A stretch of 15,960 bases of DNA. Origin: Thermoleophilia bacterium. GTDB lineage: Bacteria; Actinomycetota; Thermoleophilia; Gaiellales; JAICJC01. Positions 1 through 6,429 of this stretch are shown here, one piece after another. The notes under the pieces are model-generated. The model was not told the DNA's origin, made no database searches, and worked only from the letters and a program-made list of their open reading frames with translations. Position 1 is the stretch's first letter. Every line of letters starts with the position of its first letter. The stretch is from assembly GCA_025928435.1 (NCBI GenBank), contig JAICJM010000082.1:1-15960 (forward strand), written 5' to 3'. The position numbers and the translations under genes are program-made.

Positions 1-518
1 CGACGACACTCGACCCGCCGGTCGAGCCAGCGCGGATGGTCGACGTCGGCGAGTCGCGGCACAACGCGGCCGAGTTGCTCGCCGCCGGCGGCGAGGATCG
101 CACAGCGGTCGACGAGGCCGTCGAGTTCCTGGTCGCCGAGCTCGGCGACGAGCTGTCGATGGAGGCGAAGACTGTCCGCAGGAAGGCGCGCGACGCGGGC
201 ATCTCCGACCGGACACTCGACCGCGCAAAGAAGCGCCTCGGCGTCATCTCCGAGCGGTCGGGATTCGGTCGTGACGGCACCTGGACGTGGCGCATAGAAC
301 GCCAGCCTCGCGCGCACGCGCAGGGGGAGTCAAATGTGGCGCTCTTTGATGATGATGTGGCGTCCAATGGCAGTATTCATGCGGGTTCGCCAAAGGACGC
401 CGCCAAACCGGCTCTTAAGGCGCACAACGGCGCTGAATCCGCCGGCGAGGCCGAGCTGCGCACGTGGCTCGAAGAGCATCCGCCGACGCCATGGCGTGAC
501 GAGGAGCGTGCGCCCTGA
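1..518 (+). CDS. RepA-like AAA+ ATPase of a mobile element, C-terminal part (5' end outside window)
   Basis: The frame is open from the first complete codon (position 3), so the gene begins upstream; ATG 36 is only an internal Met. The visible piece has an acidic helix followed by a helix-turn-helix-like segment (AEFLVAELGD-type stretch, then KTVRRKARDAGISDRTLDRAKKRLGV and GTWTWRI). From family knowledge, this layout is typical of the C-terminus of RecA/DnaB-fold AAA_25 (RepA-like) ATPases of actinobacterial prophages and integrative elements, which act in element replication or primase-helicase functions. The ATPase core with its Walker motifs is not in the window, so the call rests on the tail only. 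The last ~60 residues are low-complexity, and bases 330-420 are less GC-rich than the surroundings. The gene lies 17 nt upstream of the SWIM gene and is probably co-transcribed with it. Confidence 0.6.
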   Translation, partial: TTLDPPVEPARMVDVGESRHNAAELLAAGGEDRTAVDEAVEFLVAELGDELSMEAKTVRRKARDAGISDRTLDRAKKRLGVISERSGFGRDGTWTWRIERQPRAHAQGESNVALFDDDVASNGSIHAGSPKDAAKPALKAHNGAESAGEAELRTWLEEHPPTPWRDEERAP

Positions 519-535
519 CCGGCCATTTCGACCCG

Positions 536-781
536 GTGAGCGCGTCGATCGCGGAGAAGGCTCACCGGCTGCTCGAGCAGCGGCGCGTCCTGGTCGCGAC
601 GGATCGGCGCGCGGCGCTCGTGAGCGACCAGGCGCTCGTCGGCGGAGACCGCGACCTCTACCGAGTCACCGCGACAGTCGACGCCGTCCGGTGTGATTGT
701 CCGGCCGGCCAGGTCGGCGCCGTCTGCTCGCACGCGGTCGCGGCGATGGTCGCGTGGGCGGAGCAGGAGGCGACGCGATGA
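536..781 (+). CDS. Small SWIM zinc-finger protein
   Basis: An 81-aa protein starting at GTG 536; an in-frame TGA at 497-499 limits any extension, and no upstream ATG or GTG is available. Residues 53-66 give the SWIM signature C-x-C-P-x7-C-x-H (C53, C55, C64, H66), followed by a hydrophobic helix (AVAAMVAWAEQ). SWIM domains are zinc-binding modules used for DNA or protein contacts, for example in Sws1-type recombination mediators and MuDR transposases. A stand-alone SWIM protein this small is probably an adaptor or a DNA-binding cofactor. It sits between the RepA-like gene and a gene whose ATG overlaps its stop (ATGA), which indicates an element operon. The specific role is unknown. Confidence 0.65.
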   Translation: MSASIAEKAHRLLEQRRVLVATDRRAALVSDQALVGGDRDLYRVTATVDAVRCDCPAGQVGAVCSHAVAAMVAWAEQEATR

Positions 782-1047
782 CGCCCGAGCTCGCTCGAGA
801 GCTTGGCCGTGAGTTGGCCGAGCGGACGGCGCGGGAGCAGGGCCTCGATCTGCATGTCGCCGACGTGGCGACGCTACGCCGCGTCGCTCAGCTCGTCGTT
901 CCGCTGCTCGCGCCATGTCACGCCGACCCGGCTGGGGTCGAACGTGTTGCGGCCGCGGACGGCTCGGCTGATGGTGACGCGCTCGACGGCGGCGGCGATG
1001 ACCTGGCGGCGCCAGTCGATGCTGCCGGCCTGCCACGCGGCGCGTAG
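778..1047 (+). CDS. Small hypothetical protein of the mobile element
   Basis: ATG 778 overlaps the stop of the SWIM gene (ATGA), implying translational coupling. The 89-aa product begins with a charged amphipathic helical stretch (LARELGRELAERTAREQG, then VADVATLRRVAQLVVPLL) that looks like a genuine small phage/plasmid protein. The last ~55 residues are Ala/Gly/Asp-rich. They are encoded antisense to the 3' end of the integrase gene (874-1047), so they may be only a read-through tail. No domain was recognised. The start is well supported by context; the position of the functional C-terminus is doubtful. Confidence 0.45.
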   Translation: MTPELARELGRELAERTAREQGLDLHVADVATLRRVAQLVVPLLAPCHADPAGVERVAAADGSADGDALDGGGDDLAAPVDAAGLPRGA

Positions 1048-2328
1048 CGCGTCCTCGCCCTGCGGGAGCGTCGCGATCACGCCGGCGCCTCCGAGGCGAG
1101 CGAGCCGGTCGGTGAGGCGCTCGATGCGTTCGACGAGCACGCGCCGCGCGGCTTCGTACTCGCCGCGGCTGAGGCCGCCGTCGGCGTAGTAGTCGGCGGC
1201 GAGCTGCTCGAGCCGTCGCTCGGCGTCCGCATGGTCGCGGAGGAGGTCGCCGCGCTCGTCGCCCTGGCGGGCGGTGGTGATCTCGACGGCGAAGGTGGGG
1301 GACGCGAGCCGCGCGATCACGGCCTCGGTGATGACCTGTTCGAGGTCGTCGGCCATGATGGCGATCGCCCCGCAGCCGGGCAGGCCCGGGCCGCGCGCGC
1401 AGACGTACCGGCGGCGGCCGTCCTCGCGGGGCCGTGACACGAGCGCGGCACCGCAGACGGCGCACCGGGCGATGCCGCCGCTGAGGAGGTAGGTGCGTGG
1501 GCGGCCGCGGGTCGTGCGGCGCGTGGCGGGGTCGAGGGCGAGGCGGAGCTGGTCGTGTGTGTCGCGGTCGATGATGGCCGGCCACGCGCCTTCGGCGACG
1601 ACGTCGCCGCGATGGCTACGAAGGCCGGCGATCAGCGGCGCGCGGAGTAGGCGCGCGACGACGCCCGGCACCCACGTACCGCCGGTCGGCGTCGGCACGC
1701 CGGCGTCGTTCCACGCCCGCGCGATCCCGCGAGTCGACTCGCCGGCCAGGACGCGGCTCGCGGCTTCCCGGATCTGCCGCGCCTCGGCGTCGACCAGGCC
1801 GCGCCGATCCTTCGTGTATCCGAACGCGCGTGTCCCGCCGGTGGTCGGCGCGCCGGCGCGGGCGAGCTCCTCGGCCTTGCGGCGGCCGCGGATCGAGATG
1901 TTCGAGCTCTCGACGTTCGCCATGACGACGCCGATCCGCAGCATTGCGAGGCCCATGGGGCCGCTGACGTCGACGGGGTCGTGCACGGACGCGAGGCCGG
2001 CGCCGCCGTGTTCGAGCGCATCGAGGAGCCGCTCGAGGTCGCGCGGTTGCCGGGTGAGCCGGTCGAGCTTCCACGTGATCACGCCGGCGACGCGGCCGGC
2101 GGCGAGCGCGTCGAGCAGCTGCTCGAACCCGGGCCTGCGGACGCGCCGGTTGAAGGCGGACAGGTCGACGTCGGTGAAGACCTCGCTGACCGTCCAATCG
2201 CGGTCGGCGGCGAGCTTGCGCGCGTCGGCTTCCTGGCGGGCGGTGGCGGTCTGTGTGCCGTCGCGGTCCTCGGAGAGGCGGGTGTAGATGGCCCAGCCGG
2301 GCTGAAGATCCTTCGGTCGGTCGCTCAT
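874..2328 (-). CDS. Large serine recombinase (site-specific integrase)
   Basis: A 484-aa protein. The N-terminal resolvase domain carries the catalytic Ser19 in YTRLSED and the ITWKLDRLTRQPRDLE segment that contains the active-site arginines. A Recombinase domain follows (about 165-270, with EARQIREAASRVLAGES...GIARAWNDAGVPTPTGGTW). Next comes a zinc ribbon starting with C289-x2-C292 and ending near PGCG, then a coiled coil (about 355-420) typical of large serine integrases that direct integration and excision. I chose ATG 2328; the open frame continues 74 codons further, but only through antisense comM sequence. No Shine-Dalgarno is visible, but TAGTAT lies 7 nt upstream, suggesting a leaderless transcript. 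Its start codon touches the junction with truncated comM, as expected for the integrase gene at an attachment site. Confidence 0.93.
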   Translation of the reverse strand: MSDRPKDLQPGWAIYTRLSEDRDGTQTATARQEADARKLAADRDWTVSEVFTDVDLSAFNRRVRRPGFEQLLDALAAGRVAGVITWKLDRLTRQPRDLERLLDALEHGGAGLASVHDPVDVSGPMGLAMLRIGVVMANVESSNISIRGRRKAEELARAGAPTTGGTRAFGYTKDRRGLVDAEARQIREAASRVLAGESTRGIARAWNDAGVPTPTGGTWVPGVVARLLRAPLIAGLRSHRGDVVAEGAWPAIIDRDTHDQLRLALDPATRRTTRGRPRTYLLSGGIARCAVCGAALVSRPREDGRRRYVCARGPGLPGCGAIAIMADDLEQVITEAVIARLASPTFAVEITTARQGDERGDLLRDHADAERRLEQLAADYYADGGLSRGEYEAARRVLVERIERLTDRLARLGGAGVIATLPQGEDALRAAWQAGSIDWRRQVIAAAVERVTISRAVRGRNTFDPSRVGVTWREQRNDELSDAA

Positions 2329-2347
2329 GGGTGAAATACTAACACTC
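2329..2347. other. Probable attachment-site junction (attL/attR) of the element with comM
   Basis: The integrase start (2328) lies on one side and comM protein homology begins in mid-domain on the other. An AT-rich stretch, gtgaaatactaacac (2331-2345), separates them and stands out from the GC-rich flanks. It has terminal GTG/CAC dyad ends. Reading plus-strand codons, residues from TLGHRGVLFLDE (2342 on) match the ComM family, whereas the preceding codons fit only loosely (one codon too many compared with the usual GEIT/SLAHRGV). The crossover is therefore inferred within roughly 2335-2350; the exact core cannot be fixed without the other end. Confidence 0.6.
2336..2341 (-). promoter_or_regulatory. 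Candidate -10 box of the integrase gene (TAGTAT, leaderless type)
   Basis: On the minus strand, TAGTAT is followed by 7 nt (TTCACCC) and then the integrase ATG, the spacing expected for a leaderless transcript. The -35 position falls inside comM (AGCACG at 2359-2364, minus strand), which does not resemble TTGACA. The matching -35 may lie on the other att half and be joined only in the excised circle. Confidence 0.4.
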
Positions 2348-2908
2348 GGACATCGCGGCGTGCTCTTCCTGGACGAGCTGCCCGAGTTCAACCGGGGCGC
2401 GCTCGAGGCCCTGCGCATGCCGCTCGAGGACGGCGAGGTGCTCGTCTCGCGCGTCGCGGGCAGCGTGCGGCTGCCCGCCCGGTGCATGGTCGTCGCGGCG
2501 ATGAATCCGTGCCCGTGCGGCATGGCCGGCGACCCCGAACGCGAGTGCACCTGCGCGCCCCAGCGGCTCCACGCCTATCGGTCGCGGGTGAGCGGCCCGC
2601 TGCTCGACCGGCTCGACCTGCGGGTCGAGGCGCCGCGGGCCGACGCGCATGCCCCGCCGGGAGAGGACAGCGCCACCGTCGCGGGCCGGGTGGCGCGCGC
2701 CCGGCGGCGGCTGGCCGAGCTCCCGCCTCCGGCGGGCGACGACGCCCGGGCGCTCCTCGACCGCGCAGTCGAAGGGATGCTGCTCTCGGGCCGCGGCGCC
2801 GACCGCGCCCGGCGGGTCGCCGCGACGATCGCCGCGCTCGAGGGCGCCGAGACCGCGTCGGGCGACCACATGGCCGAGGCGCTCTCCTTCCGGGGGGCGG
2901 GAGCGTGA
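2342..2908 (+). pseudogene. comM: comM remnant, 5'-truncated by the integrated element
   Basis: This encodes about the C-terminal 190 residues of ComM/YifB (Mg-chelatase-type AAA+). Visible are Walker B (GVLFLDELPEF), the EALRMPLEDGEV helix, the AMNPCPCG...CTC cysteine-rich element, the arginine-rich segment before GPLLDRLDL, and the C-terminal Mg_chelatase_C region ending in MAEALSFRG. Full-length ComM is about 500 aa; the N-terminal Lon/S5-like domain and Walker A are missing, so ATPase function should be lost. From family knowledge, ComM is a hexameric branch-migration helicase that helps integrate DNA during natural transformation. An ATG at 2327 (in CATG, overlapping the integrase ATG) leaves a 193-codon frame that could still be translated. 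The remnant overlaps dprA at its 3' end (nested GTGA). Confidence 0.88.
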
Positions 2909-4017
2909 GCGCCGAGGCCGCCCTCCGCGTCGTCATCGCAGGGGCGCAGACCGGGATCGAGCCGGGCGCGATTGCGCGCCGCGCCGGCGGGCCGGAGCGG
3001 CTGCTCGCGGCGGCGCCGGCTGCCCTCGACCGGCTGGGCGTCCCGGAGTCGCTCGCACGCGAGCTCCGCCGGGCCCGCCGAGCCGACGTGGCGGCCTACC
3101 GGGCCGAGCTGGCCGCGACCGGCACGGTGTGCGCGACCGTCGACGAGCTCGCCTATCCGGCGGCGCTACGCGACCTGCACGACCCGCCGCTCGCGGTCTT
3201 CCTGCGCGGTGCCCTCGTCGACGCGCCATTGCCCGCGCCGGGCGGTGCGGTGGCCATCGTCGGCGCGCGCAGGCCGACCGACGCCGGGCTGCGCATCGCC
3301 CGCCGCCTGGGGGCGTTCGCGGGCGGGGGAGGAGTGACCGTCGTCAGCGGCATGGCGCTCGGGATCGACGCTGCGGCCCACGGCGGCACCCTCGACGCGC
3401 GAGGGCCGACGATCGCCGTCCTCGGCTGCGGGACCGACGTCGCCTATCCGCGCCGGCACCGGGGCCTCTACGAGCGCATCCTCGAGGTCGGGCTCGTGAT
3501 CTCGGAGTACCCGCCCGGGACGGCACCGGCGCCGTGGCGCTTCCCGGCCCGCAACCGGCTGATCGCGGCGCTTGCCGGCACCCTGGTGGTGGTCGAGGCC
3601 AGGGCACGGAGCGGCGCGCTGATCACCGCCGACCATGCGCTCGATCTCGGGCGCGACGTCGTCGCCGTGCCCGGCGCCGCGGGGTCGTCGGCCGCCGCCG
3701 GGACGAACGGCCTCATCAAGGCGGGCGCGGGGCTTGTCGAGGACGAGGCCGACCTCGCCGTCTGGCTCGGCATCGACGAGCCCGTCCTGCATCCGCCGCC
3801 CGCCGATGCCGCCGCGCGCGCCCTGCTCGAGCGGCTGAGCGCCGCGCCGGCCTTCCCCGACGAGGTCGCCGGCCCGGGCGGCGCCGGACGCACCGCGGCG
3901 CTGCTCTCGCGGCTCGAGGTGGAGGGCTGGCTCGTGCGCGACCCGGCGGGCCGGTATACGCTGGCCCGCGCATGGACGCCGACCGGTTCGCCACCTTCGA
4001 CTGCTACGGCACGCTGA
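2905..4017 (+). CDS. dprA: DNA-processing protein DprA (Smf)
   Basis: A 370-aa protein starting at GTG 2905, nested with the comM stop (GTGA), so translation is coupled; the reading frame extends upstream only as a shadow of comM. DprA binds incoming single-stranded DNA and loads RecA during transformation. The N-terminal SAM-like/HhH region (about 1-80) is followed by YPAALRDLHDPP and then the Rossmann-like DprA fold with VAIVGARRPT (from residue 116), VSGMALGIDAAAHGGTL (about 147-165), VISEYPPGTAP, FPARNRLIAALAG and SGALITADHAL. A short winged-helix end follows (LLSRLEVEGWLVRDPAGRYTLA). The final 15 residues overlap the next gene by 46 bp. The gene appears intact, although its usual upstream partner comM is disrupted. 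Confidence 0.95.
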   Translation: MSAEAALRVVIAGAQTGIEPGAIARRAGGPERLLAAAPAALDRLGVPESLARELRRARRADVAAYRAELAATGTVCATVDELAYPAALRDLHDPPLAVFLRGALVDAPLPAPGGAVAIVGARRPTDAGLRIARRLGAFAGGGGVTVVSGMALGIDAAAHGGTLDARGPTIAVLGCGTDVAYPRRHRGLYERILEVGLVISEYPPGTAPAPWRFPARNRLIAALAGTLVVVEARARSGALITADHALDLGRDVVAVPGAAGSSAAAGTNGLIKAGAGLVEDEADLAVWLGIDEPVLHPPPADAAARALLERLSAAPAFPDEVAGPGGAGRTAALLSRLEVEGWLVRDPAGRYTLARAWTPTGSPPSTATAR

Positions 4018-4637
4018 TCGACTGGAACGCGGGTATCCGCGCGACGCTCGCCCGCCTGTTCGGCGAGGACGACGCCGATGCCCTGCTCGTCCGCTACCAC
4101 GAGCTCGAGCCCGGGGTGGAGGCCGAGCGGTATCGCACGTACCGCGAGGTGCTCGACCTCGTCACGGCGATGCTCGCCCGCGAACGCGGCGGCGAGCTCG
4201 CGCCGGGGGACGTCCACGCGATGTCGCACTCGCTCCCGAGCTGGCCGGCGTTCCCGGAGGTGCCCGGCTCGCTCGCCGAGGCCGACCGGCGCGGGTGGCG
4301 GCTCGTCATCCTCTCGAACTGCGACCGCGACCTGATCGCCTCGTCCGTCCCGAAGCTCGGCGTCGAGTTCGCCGACGTGATCGTCGCGCAGGACGTGGGC
4401 TCCTACAAGCCCGCCCCCGGCCACTGGCGCCGGTTCGATGAGCAGCATCCCGAGTCGCGCGGCCGCCACGTGCACGTCGGCGCGAGCCGCTTCCACGACA
4501 TCGCCCCCGCGTCCGAGATGGCCCTCCCGTCGATCTGGATCAACCGGCTCGGCGAGACGGGCGACCCGCGGGCGACGGTCGAGCTCACCGAGCTCTCCGG
4601 CCTGCCGGACGCCCTGGACGGCCTGCTGCCCGCCTGA
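3972..4637 (+). CDS. HAD-superfamily hydrolase, haloacid-dehalogenase type II-like
   Basis: A 221-aa protein with the haloacid dehalogenase order of motifs: the nucleophile Asp10 in FATFDCYGTLIDW, motif II Ser115 in VILSNCD, the motif III Lys146 in SYKPAPGHW, and motif IV in HVGASRFHDIAPA (Asp176). The helical cap lies between motifs I and II, as in L-2-haloacid dehalogenases and related phosphatases. The substrate cannot be told from sequence; hydrolysis of a 2-haloacid or of a small phosphate ester are both possible. ATG 3972 was chosen because it is directly followed by the first motif. It overlaps dprA by 46 bp in another frame. There is no clear Shine-Dalgarno, but TATACG lies 11 nt upstream. 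Confidence 0.88.
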   Translation: MDADRFATFDCYGTLIDWNAGIRATLARLFGEDDADALLVRYHELEPGVEAERYRTYREVLDLVTAMLARERGGELAPGDVHAMSHSLPSWPAFPEVPGSLAEADRRGWRLVILSNCDRDLIASSVPKLGVEFADVIVAQDVGSYKPAPGHWRRFDEQHPESRGRHVHVGASRFHDIAPASEMALPSIWINRLGETGDPRATVELTELSGLPDALDGLLPA

Positions 4638-4644
4638 CCGCCGG

Positions 4645-4650
4645 TAGAAT
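4645..4650 (+). promoter_or_regulatory. Candidate -10 box of tRNA-Trp (TAGAAT)
   Basis: TAGAAT ends 12 nt before the mature tRNA 5' end, which fits initiation at about 4657 and a short leader. No convincing -35 hexamer is seen at 16-18 nt. Confidence 0.45.
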
Positions 4651-4662
4651 GCGCCTCCGCAA

Positions 4663-4735
<73 letters not shown>

Positions 4736-4741
4736 TAGCCG

Positions 4742-4758
4742 GCCCGCGCGATTCGGGC
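4742..4758 (+). terminator. Weak hairpin downstream of tRNA-Trp
   Basis: GCCCG and CGGGC form a 5-bp stem around a 7-nt loop, 6 nt after the tRNA. There is no T-tract, so a role as terminator or 3' processing signal is only a suggestion. Confidence 0.25.
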
Positions 4759-4789
4759 GGTGTAACGTTGCAGGCCGCTGCATCGGTGT

Positions 4790-4803
4790 ACCCACACGTG
4801 GGT
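4790..4803. promoter_or_regulatory. Dyad ACCCAC-AC-GTGGGT upstream of the STAS gene
   Basis: Perfect 6-bp arms around a 2-nt centre, 21 nt before ATG 4825 and just ahead of its CGGAG ribosome-binding site. It could be an operator or a small leader hairpin; no regulator is identified. Confidence 0.3.
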
Positions 4804-4824
4804 CACCTGTGCCCGGAGCAACCG

Positions 4825-5181
4825 ATGAACGACGGTGACGCCAACGTCAACCCGCCCGACGCATGGGTCGGCATCGAGAGCGTCGACGACGCCCGGGTCG
4901 TCTCGTTTCACGGCGAGCACGACATCTCGACCGTGGACCTCGTCCGCGAGCGCCTCCGCGATGCCGCTGTCGGCGAGGGCGTCATCATCATCGACCTGAC
5001 CGACGCCCCCTTCATCGACAGCAGCGTCGCCGGCGCCCTGTTGGAGGCATACCGGCGTGACATGCCCCCGCGGATGCGGTTCGTGGTGGCGCCGGGAACG
5101 CCGCCCCGGAGCCTCTTCACGGTGCTCGGGTTCGATGGAGCCGTGCCCATCCACGAGCGTCGAGAGGACGCGCTCGCCTGA
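4825..5181 (+). CDS. STAS-domain protein, anti-sigma-factor antagonist type
   Basis: A 118-aa protein made of a single STAS domain: ARVVSFHGEHDISTVDLVRERL, then GVIIIDLTDAPFIDSSVAGALLEA, with the DSS site that in SpoIIAA/RsbV-type proteins is phosphorylated by an anti-sigma kinase. The C-terminal strand and helix (RFVVAPGTPPRSLFTVLGF) are typical. ATG 4825 was preferred over an upstream TTG at 4768 because CGGAG lies 6 nt before it and the STAS fold begins soon after. No partner anti-sigma kinase or phosphatase is next to it, so it is an orphan switch component. It ends 1 nt from the stop of the convergent VOC gene. Confidence 0.88.
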   Translation: MNDGDANVNPPDAWVGIESVDDARVVSFHGEHDISTVDLVRERLRDAAVGEGVIIIDLTDAPFIDSSVAGALLEAYRRDMPPRMRFVVAPGTPPRSLFTVLGFDGAVPIHERREDALA

Positions 5182-5182
5182 A

Positions 5183-5575
5183 TCAGTCGCCGCGCTGGAC
5201 GAGCAGCATCTGGTTGCCGTCCGGGTCGCGGAAGTAGACCATGGGCGGAACCGGCGGCGGCATGCGGATCGGCTCGTCGAACTGGACTCCGCGGCCCGAG
5301 AACACGGCCATCGCCGCGTCGAGGTCGTCGGTGTCGAACGAGAACGAGGCCATGGCGCCGGGCTGGAACTCCGGGCGCTGGTCGCTCGGGCCGTTCAGGG
5401 AGATGACGGTCGTCGATCCCGGGGGCGCCACCTCGATCCAGCGGGCATCCTCGCCGTACGTCGTGTCCGAGCGGACGTCGAAGCCGAGCTGATCGCGGAA
5501 GAACGCCAGGGAGCGGCCCTGGTCGGCGACGGGCAGGAAGACGGTCGAAACGCGGATGTTCGGCTGGTCGGCCAC
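5183..5575 (-). CDS. VOC (glyoxalase/bleomycin-resistance) superfamily protein
   Basis: A 130-aa protein with the two beta-alpha-beta-beta-beta modules of the vicinal-oxygen-chelate fold: VSTVFLPVADQGRSLAFFRDQLGFDV at the start, and ASFSFDTDDLDAAMAVFSGRGV...PPMVYFRDPDGNQMLLVQ at the end. The usual metal-binding Glu after DPDGN is missing (GNQMLL) and the first module has no obvious His ligand, so metal-dependent lyase or dioxygenase chemistry is doubtful; a binding or immunity-like role is possible. The start is GTG 5575 with GAGAGG about 8 nt upstream, behind a good promoter. The convergent STAS gene ends 1 nt away, leaving no room for a terminator. Confidence 0.85.
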   Translation of the reverse strand: MADQPNIRVSTVFLPVADQGRSLAFFRDQLGFDVRSDTTYGEDARWIEVAPPGSTTVISLNGPSDQRPEFQPGAMASFSFDTDDLDAAMAVFSGRGVQFDEPIRMPPPVPPMVYFRDPDGNQMLLVQRGD

Positions 5576-5607
5576 GGCGGCACCTCTCGGTCGGTCAGGG
5601 GCTGTCG

Positions 5608-5636
5608 AGCCTACCGCCCGGCCGGGAGGGCGTCAG
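5608..5636 (-). promoter_or_regulatory. Candidate promoter of the VOC gene
   Basis: On the minus strand, CTGACG (5636-5631), a 17-nt spacer and TAGGCT (5613-5608) lie about 30 nt before the GTG start. The hexamers and spacing fit a vegetative sigma-70-type promoter. Confidence 0.5.
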
Positions 5637-5674
5637 TCACGGCAGTCACGCCGGGCACCGGGCTGCGCGGGCGG

Positions 5675-5680
5675 TACGAT
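5675..5680 (+). promoter_or_regulatory. Candidate leaderless -10 box (TACGAT) of the quinone-reductase-like gene
   Basis: TACGAT ends 8 nt before ATG 5689 and no Shine-Dalgarno precedes the gene, so the transcript may begin at or next to the start codon. No clear -35 is visible. Confidence 0.4.
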
Positions 5681-5688
5681 CCCGCGCC

Positions 5689-6360
5689 ATGCCGAGCGGG
5701 GACGATTCCACGGGCACGGCTCTCGTCGTGCTCGCCCATCCCGAGCCGACCTCCTTCGCCGCCGCGCTCGCCGGCACCGCGGTCAGCTCGCTCGAGGCCG
5801 CCGCCTGGGACGTGACGCTCCTCGACCTCTACCGCGAGGGCTTCGATCCGGTGCTCACGGAGCGGGACTTCACCGACCGGGCGATCCCCGAGCGCCTGCA
5901 GCCGATGGACGAGCAGCTGCACGCCGCCGGCGGCCACACGTTCGCCACCGACCTGGCGCGCCACATCGACCTCTTCACGGCCGCCGACCTGCTCGTCCTC
6001 GTCTCGCCGATGTGGTGGTTCTCCGTCTCGGCCATGCTGAAGGGCTGGATCGACCGGGTGTTCGCCAACGGCGTCGCGTACAGCTACCCCGCTGTGCCGG
6101 CCTGGTCGGGATTCCTCGGGTCGAAGCGGGGCATGCTCGTCATGACCTCGTCCTACGAGCGCGAGCAGTTCCGCGCAGACCGGGTGGGCGAGCTCGGGCA
6201 CGTGCTGCACCCGCTCCTGTACGGGACGCTGGCATACACCGGGATGGAGGTGCTCGAGCCGTTCATCGCGTATGCCGCCGACTCGGTCGACGACGGGACG
6301 CGCGCCGGATACCTGAGGGCGCTCGAGGATCGGCTCGGGGAATTGCCCGGCGGCCGATGA
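5689..6360 (+). CDS. NAD(P)H:quinone oxidoreductase-like flavodoxin-fold protein (NQO1/MdaB/KefF family)
   Basis: A 223-aa protein. The start has the flavodoxin-like phosphate loop LVVLAHPEPTSFAAAL (about 13-28), where NQO1-type proteins bind FAD/FMN. The middle has the family hallmark VSPMWWFSVSAMLKGWIDRVFANGVAY (about 105-132), followed by GSKRGMLVMTSSYE. Members transfer two electrons from NAD(P)H to quinones or other electrophiles, protecting against oxidative stress; the exact substrate is not evident. Length and motif spacing are normal. It stands alone on the plus strand between divergent VOC and downstream DUF899 genes. Confidence 0.88.
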   Translation: MPSGDDSTGTALVVLAHPEPTSFAAALAGTAVSSLEAAAWDVTLLDLYREGFDPVLTERDFTDRAIPERLQPMDEQLHAAGGHTFATDLARHIDLFTAADLLVLVSPMWWFSVSAMLKGWIDRVFANGVAYSYPAVPAWSGFLGSKRGMLVMTSSYEREQFRADRVGELGHVLHPLLYGTLAYTGMEVLEPFIAYAADSVDDGTRAGYLRALEDRLGELPGGR

Positions 6361-6429
6361 GTTCTGCGCCCGTCGACGATCAGAGCTCGTGAAGCCATCG
6401 CCCCACCCCGCCCTCCCGAGGAGGTACGC

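Noticed and set aside
377..1585. Long minus-strand frame of 402 codons
   Set aside because: It is Arg/Pro/His-rich with no domain and lies in another frame of the serine integrase and element genes; a GC-rich shadow.
2329..2550. 74-residue N-terminal extension of the integrase
   Set aside because: It is antisense to comM; the resolvase domain begins about 12 residues after ATG 2328, as normal.
2482..2904. N-terminal extension of dprA upstream of GTG 2905
   Set aside because: The extension is out-of-frame comM sequence; DprA homology begins after GTG 2905, which is nested with the comM stop.
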